Positions 42,148 to 50,408 of a stretch of DNA of 64,000 nt are shown piece after piece (positions within the stretch are counted from its first letter, which is position 1; each line of letters begins with the position of its first letter). The stretch comes from Mesorhizobium atlanticum. Its GTDB lineage: Bacteria > Pseudomonadota > Alphaproteobacteria > Rhizobiales > Rhizobiaceae. The position numbers and the translations under genes were made by a program. The notes under the pieces were generated by a model. The model was not told the origin of the DNA, did no database searches, and worked only from the letters and a program-made list of their open reading frames with translations. The stretch spans positions 248,001 to 312,000 of the forward strand of contig NZ_QMBQ01000004.1 in NCBI RefSeq assembly GCF_003289965.1. The letters are read 5' to 3'.

Positions 42148-42918
42148 ATGACCGAACGCGCCGAGAGTACCGACAACGATCCGCTCCTCGCCGGCGAGAC
42201 CGATACGCGTCGCACCGCCGACAGCAGCGAACGAGCCTACAACACCATCCGCAAGCTTCTCGTCGAGTTCACGCTCAAGCCGGGCGAGCGGATCAACGAG
42301 GTGCAGCTTTCGCGCGGCCTGGGCGTTTCGCGCACGCCGATACGCGAGGCGCTGAACCGGCTCGCCTCCGAAGGCTTCGTCTCGCTCACGCCCAATCGCG
42401 GCTTCTTCGTCAGGAACCTCAGCACCGAGGGACTGCTCGATCTCTATGAGCTGCGCTCGATCATCGAATGCGCCGCTTTCAAGCTGATGTGCGAACGCGC
42501 GGAGGACAGCGAGATCGACCGCCTGCGGCAGTATTGGGAGGCGATCGTCGACGGCTATCGCGACCAGGCGCCCGACATCATCCTTGCAGAGGATGAAGGC
42601 TTCCACCTGCTCATTGCCGAGCTCTCCGGAAATCCGGAGCTCGTCGGCCAGCTTGCCTCCATCAATGCCCGGATCCGCTTCATCCGCCGCATCCAGATCG
42701 AGCACCCCTCGCACGACAAGACGCAGGTCACCTCCCACTCGGCGATTGTCGCCGCCGCCGTCAAACGGGACGCCGAGAACGGCATGAAACTGTTGCGCGA
42801 GCATATCGAAATGACCGTCTCCGCCACGCAGCAGGCGCTCAAAGACGCGCTGCTCAGGGTTTTCGCGCCGGGAAACGGCGCGGATTTGAAGCGCCGCCGA
42901 AGGGCCCGCGACACATAA
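42148..42918 (+). CDS. GntR family transcriptional regulator, FCD (FadR-type) domain
   Basis: This 256-residue regulator has an N-terminal GntR winged helix (about residues 28-95; RINEVQLSRGLGVSRTPIREAL, then LASEGFVSLTPNRGFFV) and a C-terminal all-helical FCD ligand domain with the metal-site pattern D..FH (AEDEGFHLLIAE) and later His residues (SHSAIV, LREHIEMT). ATG 42148 has GGGAG five bases upstream. Position in the middle of the cluster and the palindromes before neighbouring genes suggest that it is the local repressor, with a carboxylate pathway intermediate as ligand. Confidence 0.93.
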   Translation: MTERAESTDNDPLLAGETDTRRTADSSERAYNTIRKLLVEFTLKPGERINEVQLSRGLGVSRTPIREALNRLASEGFVSLTPNRGFFVRNLSTEGLLDLYELRSIIECAAFKLMCERAEDSEIDRLRQYWEAIVDGYRDQAPDIILAEDEGFHLLIAELSGNPELVGQLASINARIRFIRRIQIEHPSHDKTQVTSHSAIVAAAVKRDAENGMKLLREHIEMTVSATQQALKDALLRVFAPGNGADLKRRRRARDT

Positions 42919-42949
42919 TCCGTATCTGAGCACAAAATTGAACGCAATA

Positions 42950-42959
42950 GTGTAGACAC
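42950..42959. promoter_or_regulatory. Regulon operator site D (GTGTAGACAC)
   Basis: This is a one-base variant of the cluster palindrome, followed by TTT as at sites A and B. It lies 99 bases upstream of the LIV binding-protein start, after the GntR stop. It links the ABC transporter to the same regulon. Confidence 0.65.
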
Positions 42960-43058
42960 TTTCTTGACGGCGATCTCTTTGTCTGCTTCGATGACGATCA
43001 AGGAGAAGAAGACCAGAACGGCCGCTCCCGTCGTGACCAGTAGCCAAGGGGAACCATC

Positions 43059-44171
43059 ATGAGGAAATTCACTGCCACGCTCCTATTGGGAGCATCGTTG
43101 TTCGCGGCGCCGGCTATGGCCGAGCAGGCCACGATCGGTCTTTCTGCGCCGCTCTCCGGTCCGCAGGCCTATTTCGGCACCACGTGGCACAACGGCTTCA
43201 AACTCTATGTCGACAAGCTGAACGCCGACGGCGGGGTCAACGGCGTGACGATCGCCTACGAGCAGGAAGACGACAAGGCGGACCCGCGCGAAGGAACGCT
43301 GGTGGCGCAGAAATTCTGCGACAACGACAAGGTGGTCCTCGGCCTCGTCAACTTCAATTCCGGCGTCGCCCAGTCGACCCTGCCGATCTATGAGGATTGC
43401 TCGCTGCCGACGATGACCTTCGGCTCCAATCCTTCGCTGACGAAGCAGGGCTATAAGTTCATGGTGCGCCCCGTCGCCAACGACCTGGCGGGTGCGCTGC
43501 TGCCGGCCGAATACGCGCTCGGCAAGCTCGGCGCCAAGACCGCGCTCGTCGTCAACGACAAGCAGGTCTTCGGGCAAGGCATTTCGGAAATCTTCGCCAA
43601 GAATTTCGAGGCCGGCGGCGGCAAGGTTCTCGATACCATCGCGGTCGCGCCGACCGACGTCGACTTCACCGCCGTGCTGGCGCAGATCAAGCCCAAGAAA
43701 CCGGACGTGATCTATCTCGGCGCCGTCATGCCGCAGCTCGCGCTGTTCGCCAAGCAGATGCATGAGCAAGGCATCGGCGCCACGCTGATCGTCCCCGATG
43801 GCGGCTACACGCCGGACCTCATCAAACAGGCCGGCGAGGCCAACGTCCAGGGCACGCTGGTCGCAATCCAGGTGCCGCCGATGGATGCCTCTCCGGCGAT
43901 CGCCGACTTCGCCAAGCTCTACAAGGCCAAATATGGCGAGGATGCCGGCCCTTATTCGATCTACGGCTATGTCCAGGGCCAGATCCTCGAGCAGGTGCTC
44001 AAGACGACCAAGGGGCTGAAGCGCGAGGACATCAACGCCGCCCTGCACGCGGTGAAGGTCAAGACCGCGGTAGGCGAGCTGGAATTCGACGAGACCGGCG
44101 AACTCAAAGTCGCCCCATCCTACCTCTACAAGGTCGAAGGCTCGGACTTCCAGCTCGTCGGCCAGAAATAA
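43059..44171 (+). CDS. LIV-type ABC transporter substrate-binding protein
   Basis: This 370-residue periplasmic binding protein of the branched-chain amino acid (LivK/Peripla_BP_6) family has a Sec signal peptide (MRKFTATLLLGASLFAAPAMA) and a mature start TIGLSAPLSGPQAYFG. AAGGGGA precedes the ATG. This family also binds aromatic acids, amides, urea and carnitine-like compounds, so the substrate cannot be read off. A strong hairpin follows the gene before the permeases, which may allow more binding protein than permease to be made. Confidence 0.93.
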   Translation: MRKFTATLLLGASLFAAPAMAEQATIGLSAPLSGPQAYFGTTWHNGFKLYVDKLNADGGVNGVTIAYEQEDDKADPREGTLVAQKFCDNDKVVLGLVNFNSGVAQSTLPIYEDCSLPTMTFGSNPSLTKQGYKFMVRPVANDLAGALLPAEYALGKLGAKTALVVNDKQVFGQGISEIFAKNFEAGGGKVLDTIAVAPTDVDFTAVLAQIKPKKPDVIYLGAVMPQLALFAKQMHEQGIGATLIVPDGGYTPDLIKQAGEANVQGTLVAIQVPPMDASPAIADFAKLYKAKYGEDAGPYSIYGYVQGQILEQVLKTTKGLKREDINAALHAVKVKTAVGELEFDETGELKVAPSYLYKVEGSDFQLVGQK

Positions 44172-44183
44172 CGATTGCGCGCC

Positions 44184-44213
44184 GGAGCCGTTTGCCCCTT
44201 GGCGGGCGGCTCC
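44184..44213 (+). terminator. Hairpin between binding-protein and permease genes
   Basis: GGAGCCG (44184-44190) and CGGCTCC (44207-44213) form a perfect 7-base-pair stem with a 16-base loop that can fold further. Only TTCGCTTG follows rather than a T run, so it is more likely a partial terminator or a 3' stabiliser of the binding-protein message than a complete stop. Confidence 0.5.
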
Positions 44214-44321
44214 TTCGCTTGTTTGCGGCCGTGCCCGACACAGAGCGCTGCGGCCAGGTTGATCGTTCCCCTCTCCGGCTGAGCCTGCCGGGCGGAACCC
44301 ATTGCACAGGGACGCCAGCCC

Positions 44322-45272
44322 ATGCTGGGAAACCTCATTCAACAGACAGTCAATGCCCTGACGATCGGCGCCATCTACGCGCTGATCGCGCTCGGCTACA
44401 CCATGGTCTACGGCGTGCTGCGCATGATCAATTTCGCCCATGGCGAGATGTTCATGCTTGGCGCCTACGTCGCCTTCCTGTTGCTCAGCATGCTTATCGG
44501 CGATGTCGGCGCCGCGGGCGCGATCGCGCTCACCGGGGCCTTTGTCGTTGCGATCTTCGTGGTCGGAATCATCGGCGTCGGCATCGAAAGGGTGGCCTAC
44601 AAACCGTTGCGAAACTCCACGCGTCTCGCGCCGATGCTCTCCTCGCTCGGCGTGTCGCTTTCGCTGGTCACCGGCATCCAGATCCTCGCCGGACCGCAGC
44701 CGGTCGCCTTTCCGAGTTTCTTTCCTTCCGTTCGCTACGAGGTGCTGGGCGGCACGGTCAGCTCGGTGCAGATCGGCATCCTGGTCGCCGCCTTCGCGCT
44801 GATGTTCGGCCTGCATTTCCTGGTCAACCGCAGCCGCATCGGCATCATCGTGCGCGCCGTCTCGGAAAGCCGGCCCACGGCCCAGCTTCTGGGCATCAAC
44901 GTCAATGGCGCGATCTCGATGGTATTCTTCGTCGGGCCGCTGCTCGGCGCGGCGGGCGGCATCCTCTATGCCAGCTATTACGGCATCATGTCGCCGACCA
45001 TGGGCGCCGTCATCGGCCTGAAGGCCTTCACCGCGGCAATCCTCGGCGGCATCGGCTCCATTCCCGGCGCCATGCTCGGCGCCTTCATCCTGGCCTTCGT
45101 CGAGGTCGGAGGAACGGCGCTGCTGCCCGTCGTCACCCACGGCGTGCTCGGCACCGAATACCGCGATGTGCTCTCCTTCGCGATCCTCATACTCGTGCTC
45201 CTGGTCCGCCCCGCCGGCATTCTGGGCGAGGCCGTGTCCGAGGAGAGCATCGTGTACAAGAGGGAGTTCTGA
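44322..45272 (+). CDS. LIV-type ABC transporter permease (LivH)
   Basis: This 316-residue membrane permease has about eight transmembrane helices. The family start TVNALTIGAIYALIALGYTM and the conserved FAHGEMFMLGAYVAF and GGIGSIPGAMLGAFIL are visible. It forms the channel with the LivM-type protein. The gene begins 150 bases after the binding protein and its stop overlaps the next start by one base (TGATG). Confidence 0.93.
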   Translation: MLGNLIQQTVNALTIGAIYALIALGYTMVYGVLRMINFAHGEMFMLGAYVAFLLLSMLIGDVGAAGAIALTGAFVVAIFVVGIIGVGIERVAYKPLRNSTRLAPMLSSLGVSLSLVTGIQILAGPQPVAFPSFFPSVRYEVLGGTVSSVQIGILVAAFALMFGLHFLVNRSRIGIIVRAVSESRPTAQLLGINVNGAISMVFFVGPLLGAAGGILYASYYGIMSPTMGAVIGLKAFTAAILGGIGSIPGAMLGAFILAFVEVGGTALLPVVTHGVLGTEYRDVLSFAILILVLLVRPAGILGEAVSEESIVYKREF

Positions 45273-46267
45273 TGTCCGTCGCCGAGACCCTCACCGCCGC
45301 CAGGCCGCGCTCGGGACGGACCGTTTCGTTCCTCTTCCTCGCCATCGCCATCACGCTGATCGTGGCGACGCCCTTCCTGCCCAACTACTATGTCCGCGTC
45401 ATCAACAGCTTGCTGATCTACATCCTGCTCGGCATCGGGCTGAACATCGTGATCGGCTATGCGGGACTGCTCGATCTCGGCTTCGTCGCCTTCTACGCGG
45501 TCGGCGCATACAGCTACGCGCTGCTTGCGAGCCCGCAGCTCGACCTGCATTGGCCGTTCCTGCTCATCCTCCTGGTCGCCGCCTGCCTCGGCGCCGCCAC
45601 CGGCATACTGCTCGGCATACCGGTGCTGAGGCTGCGCGGCGACTACCTTGCCATCGTCACGCTCGGCTTCGGCGAGATCATCCGCATCATCATCAACAAT
45701 ATGGACTGGCTCACCGGTGGACCGAAGGGCATACCACGCCTCGACAAGGCCTCGATCCTAGGCATCCAGGTCGCCCGACCGATCGATTTCTTCTGGCTGT
45801 TGCTCGTCACCGTGCTGGTGGTCGGCATGCTGGTCTGGCGGCTGGAGCGCTCCATCCTCGGCAAGGCCTGGGCGGCCATCCGCGAAGACCAGGACGCCGC
45901 TCGCGGCATCGGCATCAACACGACAAACGCCAAGCTTGCGGCCTTCGCCACCTCAGCGACGATCGGCTCGATCGCCGGCGCTATTTTCGCCGCCTCCCAG
46001 CGCTTCGTCAGCCCGGAGAGCTTCACGCTCCAGGAATCGGTGCTGATCGTGCTGATGATCGTGATCGGCGGCATCGGCAACATTCTCGGCATCGTCGCGG
46101 GCGCGGCGATCCTGATGCTCTTGCCCGAAGTGCTGCGCGAGTTCGCCGAATGGCGCATCCTCTTCCTCGGGCTCCTGATGATCTTCCTGATCATCGTGCG
46201 CCCGGCGGGAATCGTGCCGCGCAGCTTCGGGCCGGACAAGCTCATCAGGAGGCTTTTCGGCAAATGA
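45272..46267 (+). CDS. LIV-type ABC transporter permease (LivM)
   Basis: This 331-residue permease has the LivM features GIGLNIVIGYAGLLDLGFVAFYAVGAY and RGDYLAIVTLGFGEIIRIIINN near the middle. ATG 45272 shares one base with the LivH stop; a much longer open frame upstream is only the shadow of livH. Its stop overlaps the LivG start by four bases. Confidence 0.93.
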   Translation: MSVAETLTAARPRSGRTVSFLFLAIAITLIVATPFLPNYYVRVINSLLIYILLGIGLNIVIGYAGLLDLGFVAFYAVGAYSYALLASPQLDLHWPFLLILLVAACLGAATGILLGIPVLRLRGDYLAIVTLGFGEIIRIIINNMDWLTGGPKGIPRLDKASILGIQVARPIDFFWLLLVTVLVVGMLVWRLERSILGKAWAAIREDQDAARGIGINTTNAKLAAFATSATIGSIAGAIFAASQRFVSPESFTLQESVLIVLMIVIGGIGNILGIVAGAAILMLLPEVLREFAEWRILFLGLLMIFLIIVRPAGIVPRSFGPDKLIRRLFGK

Positions 46268-47094
46268 CCCTGGCCTTCGACAGACTGCGAAAGCAATACG
46301 GCCAGGTCGTCGCCATCGACGACGTGACGGCCTCCTTCGCTCCCGGGCTCATCCATGGCGTGATCGGACCGAACGGCGCCGGCAAGTCGACGCTCATCAA
46401 TATGACCGCCGGCTCCTACAGCGTCTCCTCGGGATCGATCACGCTGGACGGAAAGCGCCTCGACACACTCAAGAAGTATCAGATCGCCAATTCCGGCGTG
46501 GCCCGCACCTACCAGAATATCCGGCTCTTCGACCAGATGACGGTGCTCGAGAACCTGGAAGTGTGCTTCTACCCGGTCGATGTCGCCGGCACATGGAAGG
46601 AAGTGATGTGGCCGCCCTATGCCTCAGCCAGGCGCGAAAGACGGCGCGAGAAATGCATGGAGATCCTGCGCTTCTTCGATTTGCAAGGCTACGCCGATTC
46701 CGATGCCGGCAGCCTGCCCTATGGCCGGCAGCGCATGCTGGAGATCGCCCGAGCGTTGGTCCCGAATCCGCGCGTGCTGCTGCTCGACGAGCCGGCCGCC
46801 GGCCTCAATCATCACGAGACGGCGGAACTGACCGCGAGGCTTGCCGCCCAGCGCCTGCCCGACCGGATCACCATCATTGTCGAGCACGACATGGATCTGG
46901 TCATGTCGCTCTGCGACAACATCATCGTCATGCATCACGGCAAGCTGCTGTTCCAAGGCACGCCCGCCGAGGTGCAGGCGAGCCCCGACGTCCAACTCGC
47001 CTATCTGGGAACCGCCAATGACATCGACGACATCCGGGCCGCTGCTCAGGATCGCCGGGCTCAGCTCGGGATACGGGCGCGTCGGCGTTCTTGA
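46264..47094 (+). CDS. LIV-type ABC transporter ATP-binding protein (LivG)
   Basis: This 276-residue ATPase has Walker A GPNGAGKS, the LivG-type signature LPYGRQRMLEIARAL in place of LSGGQ, Walker B VLLLDEP and the switch His in IVEHDMD. The last 25 codons overlap the start of livF in another frame, so the C-terminal Arg-rich tail (DRRAQLGIRARRRS) is atypical. Confidence 0.93.
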   Translation: MTLAFDRLRKQYGQVVAIDDVTASFAPGLIHGVIGPNGAGKSTLINMTAGSYSVSSGSITLDGKRLDTLKKYQIANSGVARTYQNIRLFDQMTVLENLEVCFYPVDVAGTWKEVMWPPYASARRERRREKCMEILRFFDLQGYADSDAGSLPYGRQRMLEIARALVPNPRVLLLDEPAAGLNHHETAELTARLAAQRLPDRITIIVEHDMDLVMSLCDNIIVMHHGKLLFQGTPAEVQASPDVQLAYLGTANDIDDIRAAAQDRRAQLGIRARRRS

Positions 47095-47767
47095 AGACAT
47101 CGACATAGAGGTCGATCCAAATGAGATTGTCGTTGTGCTTGGCCCGAACGGCGCGGGCAAGACGACGCTGCTCAATTCCATATCCGGCGTCGCGCGGGCG
47201 AGCGCAGGCACGATCACCTTCGAGGGGCGCGACATCACCGGCATGCGTCCGGAACAGGTCGTGCGCCTCGGCATCACCCATTGTCCGGAGGGCCGCCAGA
47301 TCTTCCAGCGCCTGACGGTGGAGGAGAACCTTGTCGCTGCCCATATCGGCCGCGCCGGCAAGAGTTTTGAGGCGCTTCGCGCCGAGGCGTTCGATCTTTT
47401 CCCGGTGCTCAAGGAGCGCCGCAACAGCGTGGCGAGCCGGATGTCGGGCGGACAGCAACAGATGCTTGCGATCGGCCGCGCGCTGATGGCAGAACCGAAG
47501 CTGTTGATGCTCGACGAACCGTCCCTCGGGCTTGCCCCGAAAATCGTGCACCAGATCTTCCGCATCATCCTCGACCTGTCGCGCAATGGCATCTCGATCC
47601 TGCTTGTCGAGCAGAACGTCCAACTCGCGCTCGAATGCGGCGACTACGCCTATCTATTGAACACCGGCAAGGTGAAGCTGCACGGCCCGGCCCAGGAGAT
47701 GGCCGAGCACTCGGCATTGAGCGAGCATTATCTCGGCGGTGCCAGCGAGGCGGTCCTTCATGTTTGA
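47018..47767 (+). CDS. LIV-type ABC transporter ATP-binding protein (LivF)
   Basis: This 249-residue ATPase has Walker A GPNGAGKT, signature MSGGQQQMLAIGRAL, Walker B LLMLDEP and the LivF end LLNTGKVKLHGPAQEM. The best start is ATG 47018, which gives the expected N-terminus (LLRIAGLSSGYGRV) but overlaps livG by 77 bases. No start codon nearer the livG stop would preserve the first strand. Its end overlaps the downstream oxidase by eight bases. Confidence 0.9.
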   Translation: MTSTTSGPLLRIAGLSSGYGRVGVLEDIDIEVDPNEIVVVLGPNGAGKTTLLNSISGVARASAGTITFEGRDITGMRPEQVVRLGITHCPEGRQIFQRLTVEENLVAAHIGRAGKSFEALRAEAFDLFPVLKERRNSVASRMSGGQQQMLAIGRALMAEPKLLMLDEPSLGLAPKIVHQIFRIILDLSRNGISILLVEQNVQLALECGDYAYLLNTGKVKLHGPAQEMAEHSALSEHYLGGASEAVLHV

Positions 47768-49049
47768 GGTCGATTGGAAGACGCCGCATCTGTGGCGCAA
47801 GACCGCGCGCTCGCGCGAAACGGCGCCGGCGCTCCAAGGTGATCTGAAGACGGATGTGCTGGTCGTCGGCGGCGGCTTCACCGGTATGGCCGCAGCACTG
47901 GGCGCGCGCGACAGCGGCGTCGACGTCATGCTGCTGGAAGGCAATGAGATCGGATCGGCTGCGTCGGGCCGCAACAACGGCCTCGTCATCTCGCATCACT
48001 CGAAGGCTGCGCCGTCGGAATTCGAGGCGGCCTACGGCAAGACCGTCGGCGCCCGCTACAATCGCATGGTGGCGGACGCGGCCGGCGTTGCCTTCGGCCT
48101 GATGCAACGCTTCAACATCGATGCCCATCAGGTGCAGGAAGGCTGGATCCAGCCAGCCCACACCGAGGCGACTCTCGCCCGCGCCCGCCAGTTCCACGAC
48201 GAATGGAAAGCCTTCGGCGCGAACGTCTCCTGGCTCGACCGCGCGGAGGTGAGCACGCGCATCGGCAGCCCCTATCTCGGCGGCTGGATGGCTCATAATT
48301 CGGGCCATATCAATCCGTTCGCCATGACCGTCGGTCTTGCGGCCGCGCTAGAGCGCGAAGGCGTGACCGTCTACGAGAACTCACGCGCGTCGCGGATCGA
48401 GCGGCTAGAAGGCGGCTGGCGCGTCTTCACGGCAACGGGAAGCGTCACGGCGCCGGAGGTGGTGTTGGCGACCAACGCGCTGACCGGAGACATCTGGCCG
48501 GGACTCAAGAAGACGCTCGTACCCTTCAAAGTGTTCCAGGCTGCGACCAATCCCCTGCCCGACGAATTGCGCGCCAGGATCCTTGTCGGCAATCCGGCCG
48601 TATCCGATATGCGCAACGACCTCCGCTATTTCCACTATGACCGCGACAACCGGCTGGTCAGCGGCGGCACGCATACCTTCTGGCGCAACGAAGCCGACCG
48701 CGGCCGCGCGAAAGTCTCGCACATGCTGGGCAAGGCGTTCCGGGCCTTCGGTGGCGAACCGCAAATGGTGGAATACTGGCACGGAACCTTCGCTGTGGTG
48801 CCCGACCGCAAGCCGCGGCTTTACCGACTGGCGCCCGGCCTCGTCTTTGGCGGCGTCTATTCCGGCCGCGGCGTGGCGCTATCCATGTCGCTCGGCCAGG
48901 AGATCGGCCGCTGGGCGGCGGGCCGCCGCACCGACGGGCAGATGTCGTTGCCGGTGACGGCTATGAAACCGGTTCGCTGCCATCCGATCGCGGTGCAGGT
49001 CGCCAACCGCATGCATGCCTGGAACCGTTTTCAGGATCGGCGCCCGTAA
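47760..49049 (+). CDS. FAD-dependent amine/amino-acid oxidoreductase (DadA/PuuB-like)
   Basis: This 429-residue DAO-fold flavoprotein has the FAD motif VLVVGGGFTGMAAALGARD near residue 35, GSAASGRNNGLV and the C-terminal FAD block VFGGVYSGRGVALSMSLG. It oxidises a C-N bond. ATG 47760 lies eight bases before the livF stop, so it is co-translated with the transporter and probably performs the first step on the imported substrate. It resembles the oxidase at 20568-21890 in its GRNxG segment and general layout but is clearly a different protein. Confidence 0.9.
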   Translation: MFEVDWKTPHLWRKTARSRETAPALQGDLKTDVLVVGGGFTGMAAALGARDSGVDVMLLEGNEIGSAASGRNNGLVISHHSKAAPSEFEAAYGKTVGARYNRMVADAAGVAFGLMQRFNIDAHQVQEGWIQPAHTEATLARARQFHDEWKAFGANVSWLDRAEVSTRIGSPYLGGWMAHNSGHINPFAMTVGLAAALEREGVTVYENSRASRIERLEGGWRVFTATGSVTAPEVVLATNALTGDIWPGLKKTLVPFKVFQAATNPLPDELRARILVGNPAVSDMRNDLRYFHYDRDNRLVSGGTHTFWRNEADRGRAKVSHMLGKAFRAFGGEPQMVEYWHGTFAVVPDRKPRLYRLAPGLVFGGVYSGRGVALSMSLGQEIGRWAAGRRTDGQMSLPVTAMKPVRCHPIAVQVANRMHAWNRFQDRRP

Positions 49050-49364
49050 GACGCAGATTAGCGAGTTCTATTCACTATTCGATGCGCGGTAGGAGTTTCC
49101 GTCCGAGGAGCGACGGTGGGCGACCTTCGACTCGAATCCTGCGTTGCTTTTGCAGCCCTAATCGACGCTTTCTACCAAAGCTCTACTCCATCTCCCGCCA
49201 TCGTAGCGGTCCTCTTGCTCGCTAGGATCCTTCTACTACGTCTGATGGGCCTCGATGGCCCACAATAAATCAACAAACTCAAAGCAATGCTCGGAGGTTC
49301 GCCACCTTGGACTTGGCTAACCGACAGAATAAATAGGCGCTAAAGAATTGATAAATAACGATAA
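49050..49364. other. Intergenic region between catabolic cluster and tRNA
   Basis: No gene is supported in these 315 bases. The first part (about 49056-49082) resembles one arm of the inverted repeat at 9941-10000. A short hairpin GGGCC-TCGAT-GGCCC lies at about 49247-49261. The segment next to the tRNA is AT-rich (TTGATAAATAACGATAATGG). Confidence 0.5.
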
Positions 49365-49440
49365 TGGTGGGCCCGGAGGGACTCGAACCCCCAACCAAGC
49401 GGTTATGAGCCGCCGGCTCTAACCATTGAGCTACAGGCCC
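49365..49440 (-). tRNA. tRNA with CAU anticodon, probably tRNA-Ile2
   Basis: This is a complete 76-base cloverleaf on the minus strand: acceptor GGGCCTG pairs with CGGGCCC plus A and an encoded CCA end at 49367-49365. D-arm GCTC...GAGC, anticodon loop CTCATAA (anticodon at 49407-49405) and T-loop TTCGAGT are present. The anticodon arm GGCGG-CTCATAA-CCGCT closely resembles Escherichia coli ileX, so the C is probably modified to lysidine and the tRNA reads AUA. The elongator Met alternative is less likely but not excluded. The 3' end faces the catabolic cluster. Confidence 0.93.
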
Positions 49441-49993
49441 CACGCGGGCTGGCTTAGTGTTTTTCGCTCGTCCGCACAAGCCTCTCCGAATGCGCTGGTT
49501 CTATCGCCAGGTCAGGCCGTATCCCTGAGGTGGAGCGGTTTGCGCTTGCCCGCGGACGAAGGGTTCGCCTCCATCCAAGAGAAACGTGATCCAGCACGGG
49601 TTGCCGACTCTCCAGAGCGGCGTCTTTGTCGCCTTTTTGACCCGACTCGATCCGCGCCCGATGCCCGCGGCCTGGGACAGGTATCCGATGGCGCTCGCAG
49701 ATTTTTGCTAAGCCCCGCCCTGACAGATCACCGGCACAGGCAATCTGCCCCAACGGAATAAGGGGCTATATCTTTGGTCCTTTCGGACCAATGCGTCCGA
49801 CAGGATGGACCTCGGTCGATTGTGGACCAGCGGGCAAATCAGACAGTCTCGCCATCGCGCCGGCTGATACCCCCAAGCCCCCCGCCCATCGGTTGGCGCA
49901 TGCCCGGCTCGCGGACCTCAAAATCCTAACCACAAAAGCGAGCCGGGCTTTCATCCGCGTGCCCGCGCCGAGACCCAAATTGCCGGAAATGCA
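49441..49993. other. 553-base non-coding stretch with two strong hairpins
   Basis: I see no credible coding sequence here. TTGGTCC-TTTC-GGACCAA (49774-49791) is a perfect 7-base-pair stem with a four-base loop. GCCCGGCTCGC (49902-49912) and GCGAGCCGGGC (49938-49948) form a perfect 11-base-pair stem around a 25-base loop, followed by TTTCA. The second could be a terminator or part of a structured RNA just upstream of the small gene at 49994. Confidence 0.5.
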
Positions 49994-50206
49994 ATGAGGA
50001 GTTGGACTGTCTATCACGTCGATTTCGAAGCAGGCGGCAACAGCCCGCTTCTAACCGAGATCGGAAGCGTTGAAGCAGACAATCTCCTGGCAGCGGTTAT
50101 GAAGGCACAAGCATTGTGGCCCGATGAAAGGTCCATGACCGTCCGCCCGGCCAGGCAAGACAGCCAATCGACGCAGCCGCCGGCTCCACAGCGCGACACC
50201 GATTGA
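49994..50206 (+). CDS. Small hypothetical protein
   Basis: This is a 70-residue acidic protein. Residues 4-50 have a plausible folded core (WTVYHVDFEAGG...IGSVEADNLLAAVMKAQALWP), and the tail is polar with Gln, Ser and Pro. There is no signal peptide or transmembrane segment. GGAA lies before ATG 49994, a weak site. Coding bias and the regular hydrophobic pattern favour a real gene, but I do not recognise the family. Confidence 0.5.
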   Translation: MRSWTVYHVDFEAGGNSPLLTEIGSVEADNLLAAVMKAQALWPDERSMTVRPARQDSQSTQPPAPQRDTD

Positions 50207-50408
50207 ACGCACGGAGCGAACAGGCCGCTCGCTTCGCCTGCGAAGCCCCGACACGATCGGGCCAAGCGCATGGAGCGCTGCCCCGGCGCGCCAACGGGAT
50301 CAGTTTTTCGACACCTTCCCGACCCTGCACCACGTCATCGGCGCATCTCGGCCATTGTCGGGAATCGCTGTTGGTGGGAAACTCGGCCTGTCAGCATGGG
50401 AGGTCGAA

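Noticed and set aside
43083..45140. A 685-codon open frame on the minus strand opposite the LIV binding protein and LivH
   Set aside because: The composition is that of an antisense shadow, and the plus-strand genes have full family motifs and ribosome-binding sites.
44192..46267. Apparent 691-residue fusion ending in LivM
   Set aside because: The first 360 codons are an out-of-frame reading of livH; the LivM protein has its own start at 45272 overlapping the LivH stop.
49121..49150. A GACTCGAATCCTGC stretch resembling a second tRNA T-arm, possible att copy near the tRNA
   Set aside because: The flanking bases do not pair as a T-stem and there is no longer identity with the tRNA end, so it is not a tRNA fragment or direct repeat.
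49426..49761. 111-codon plus-strand frame beginning inside the tRNA gene
   Set aside because: It starts within the tRNA, shows no hydrophobic pattern or family match, and has a weak translation start.
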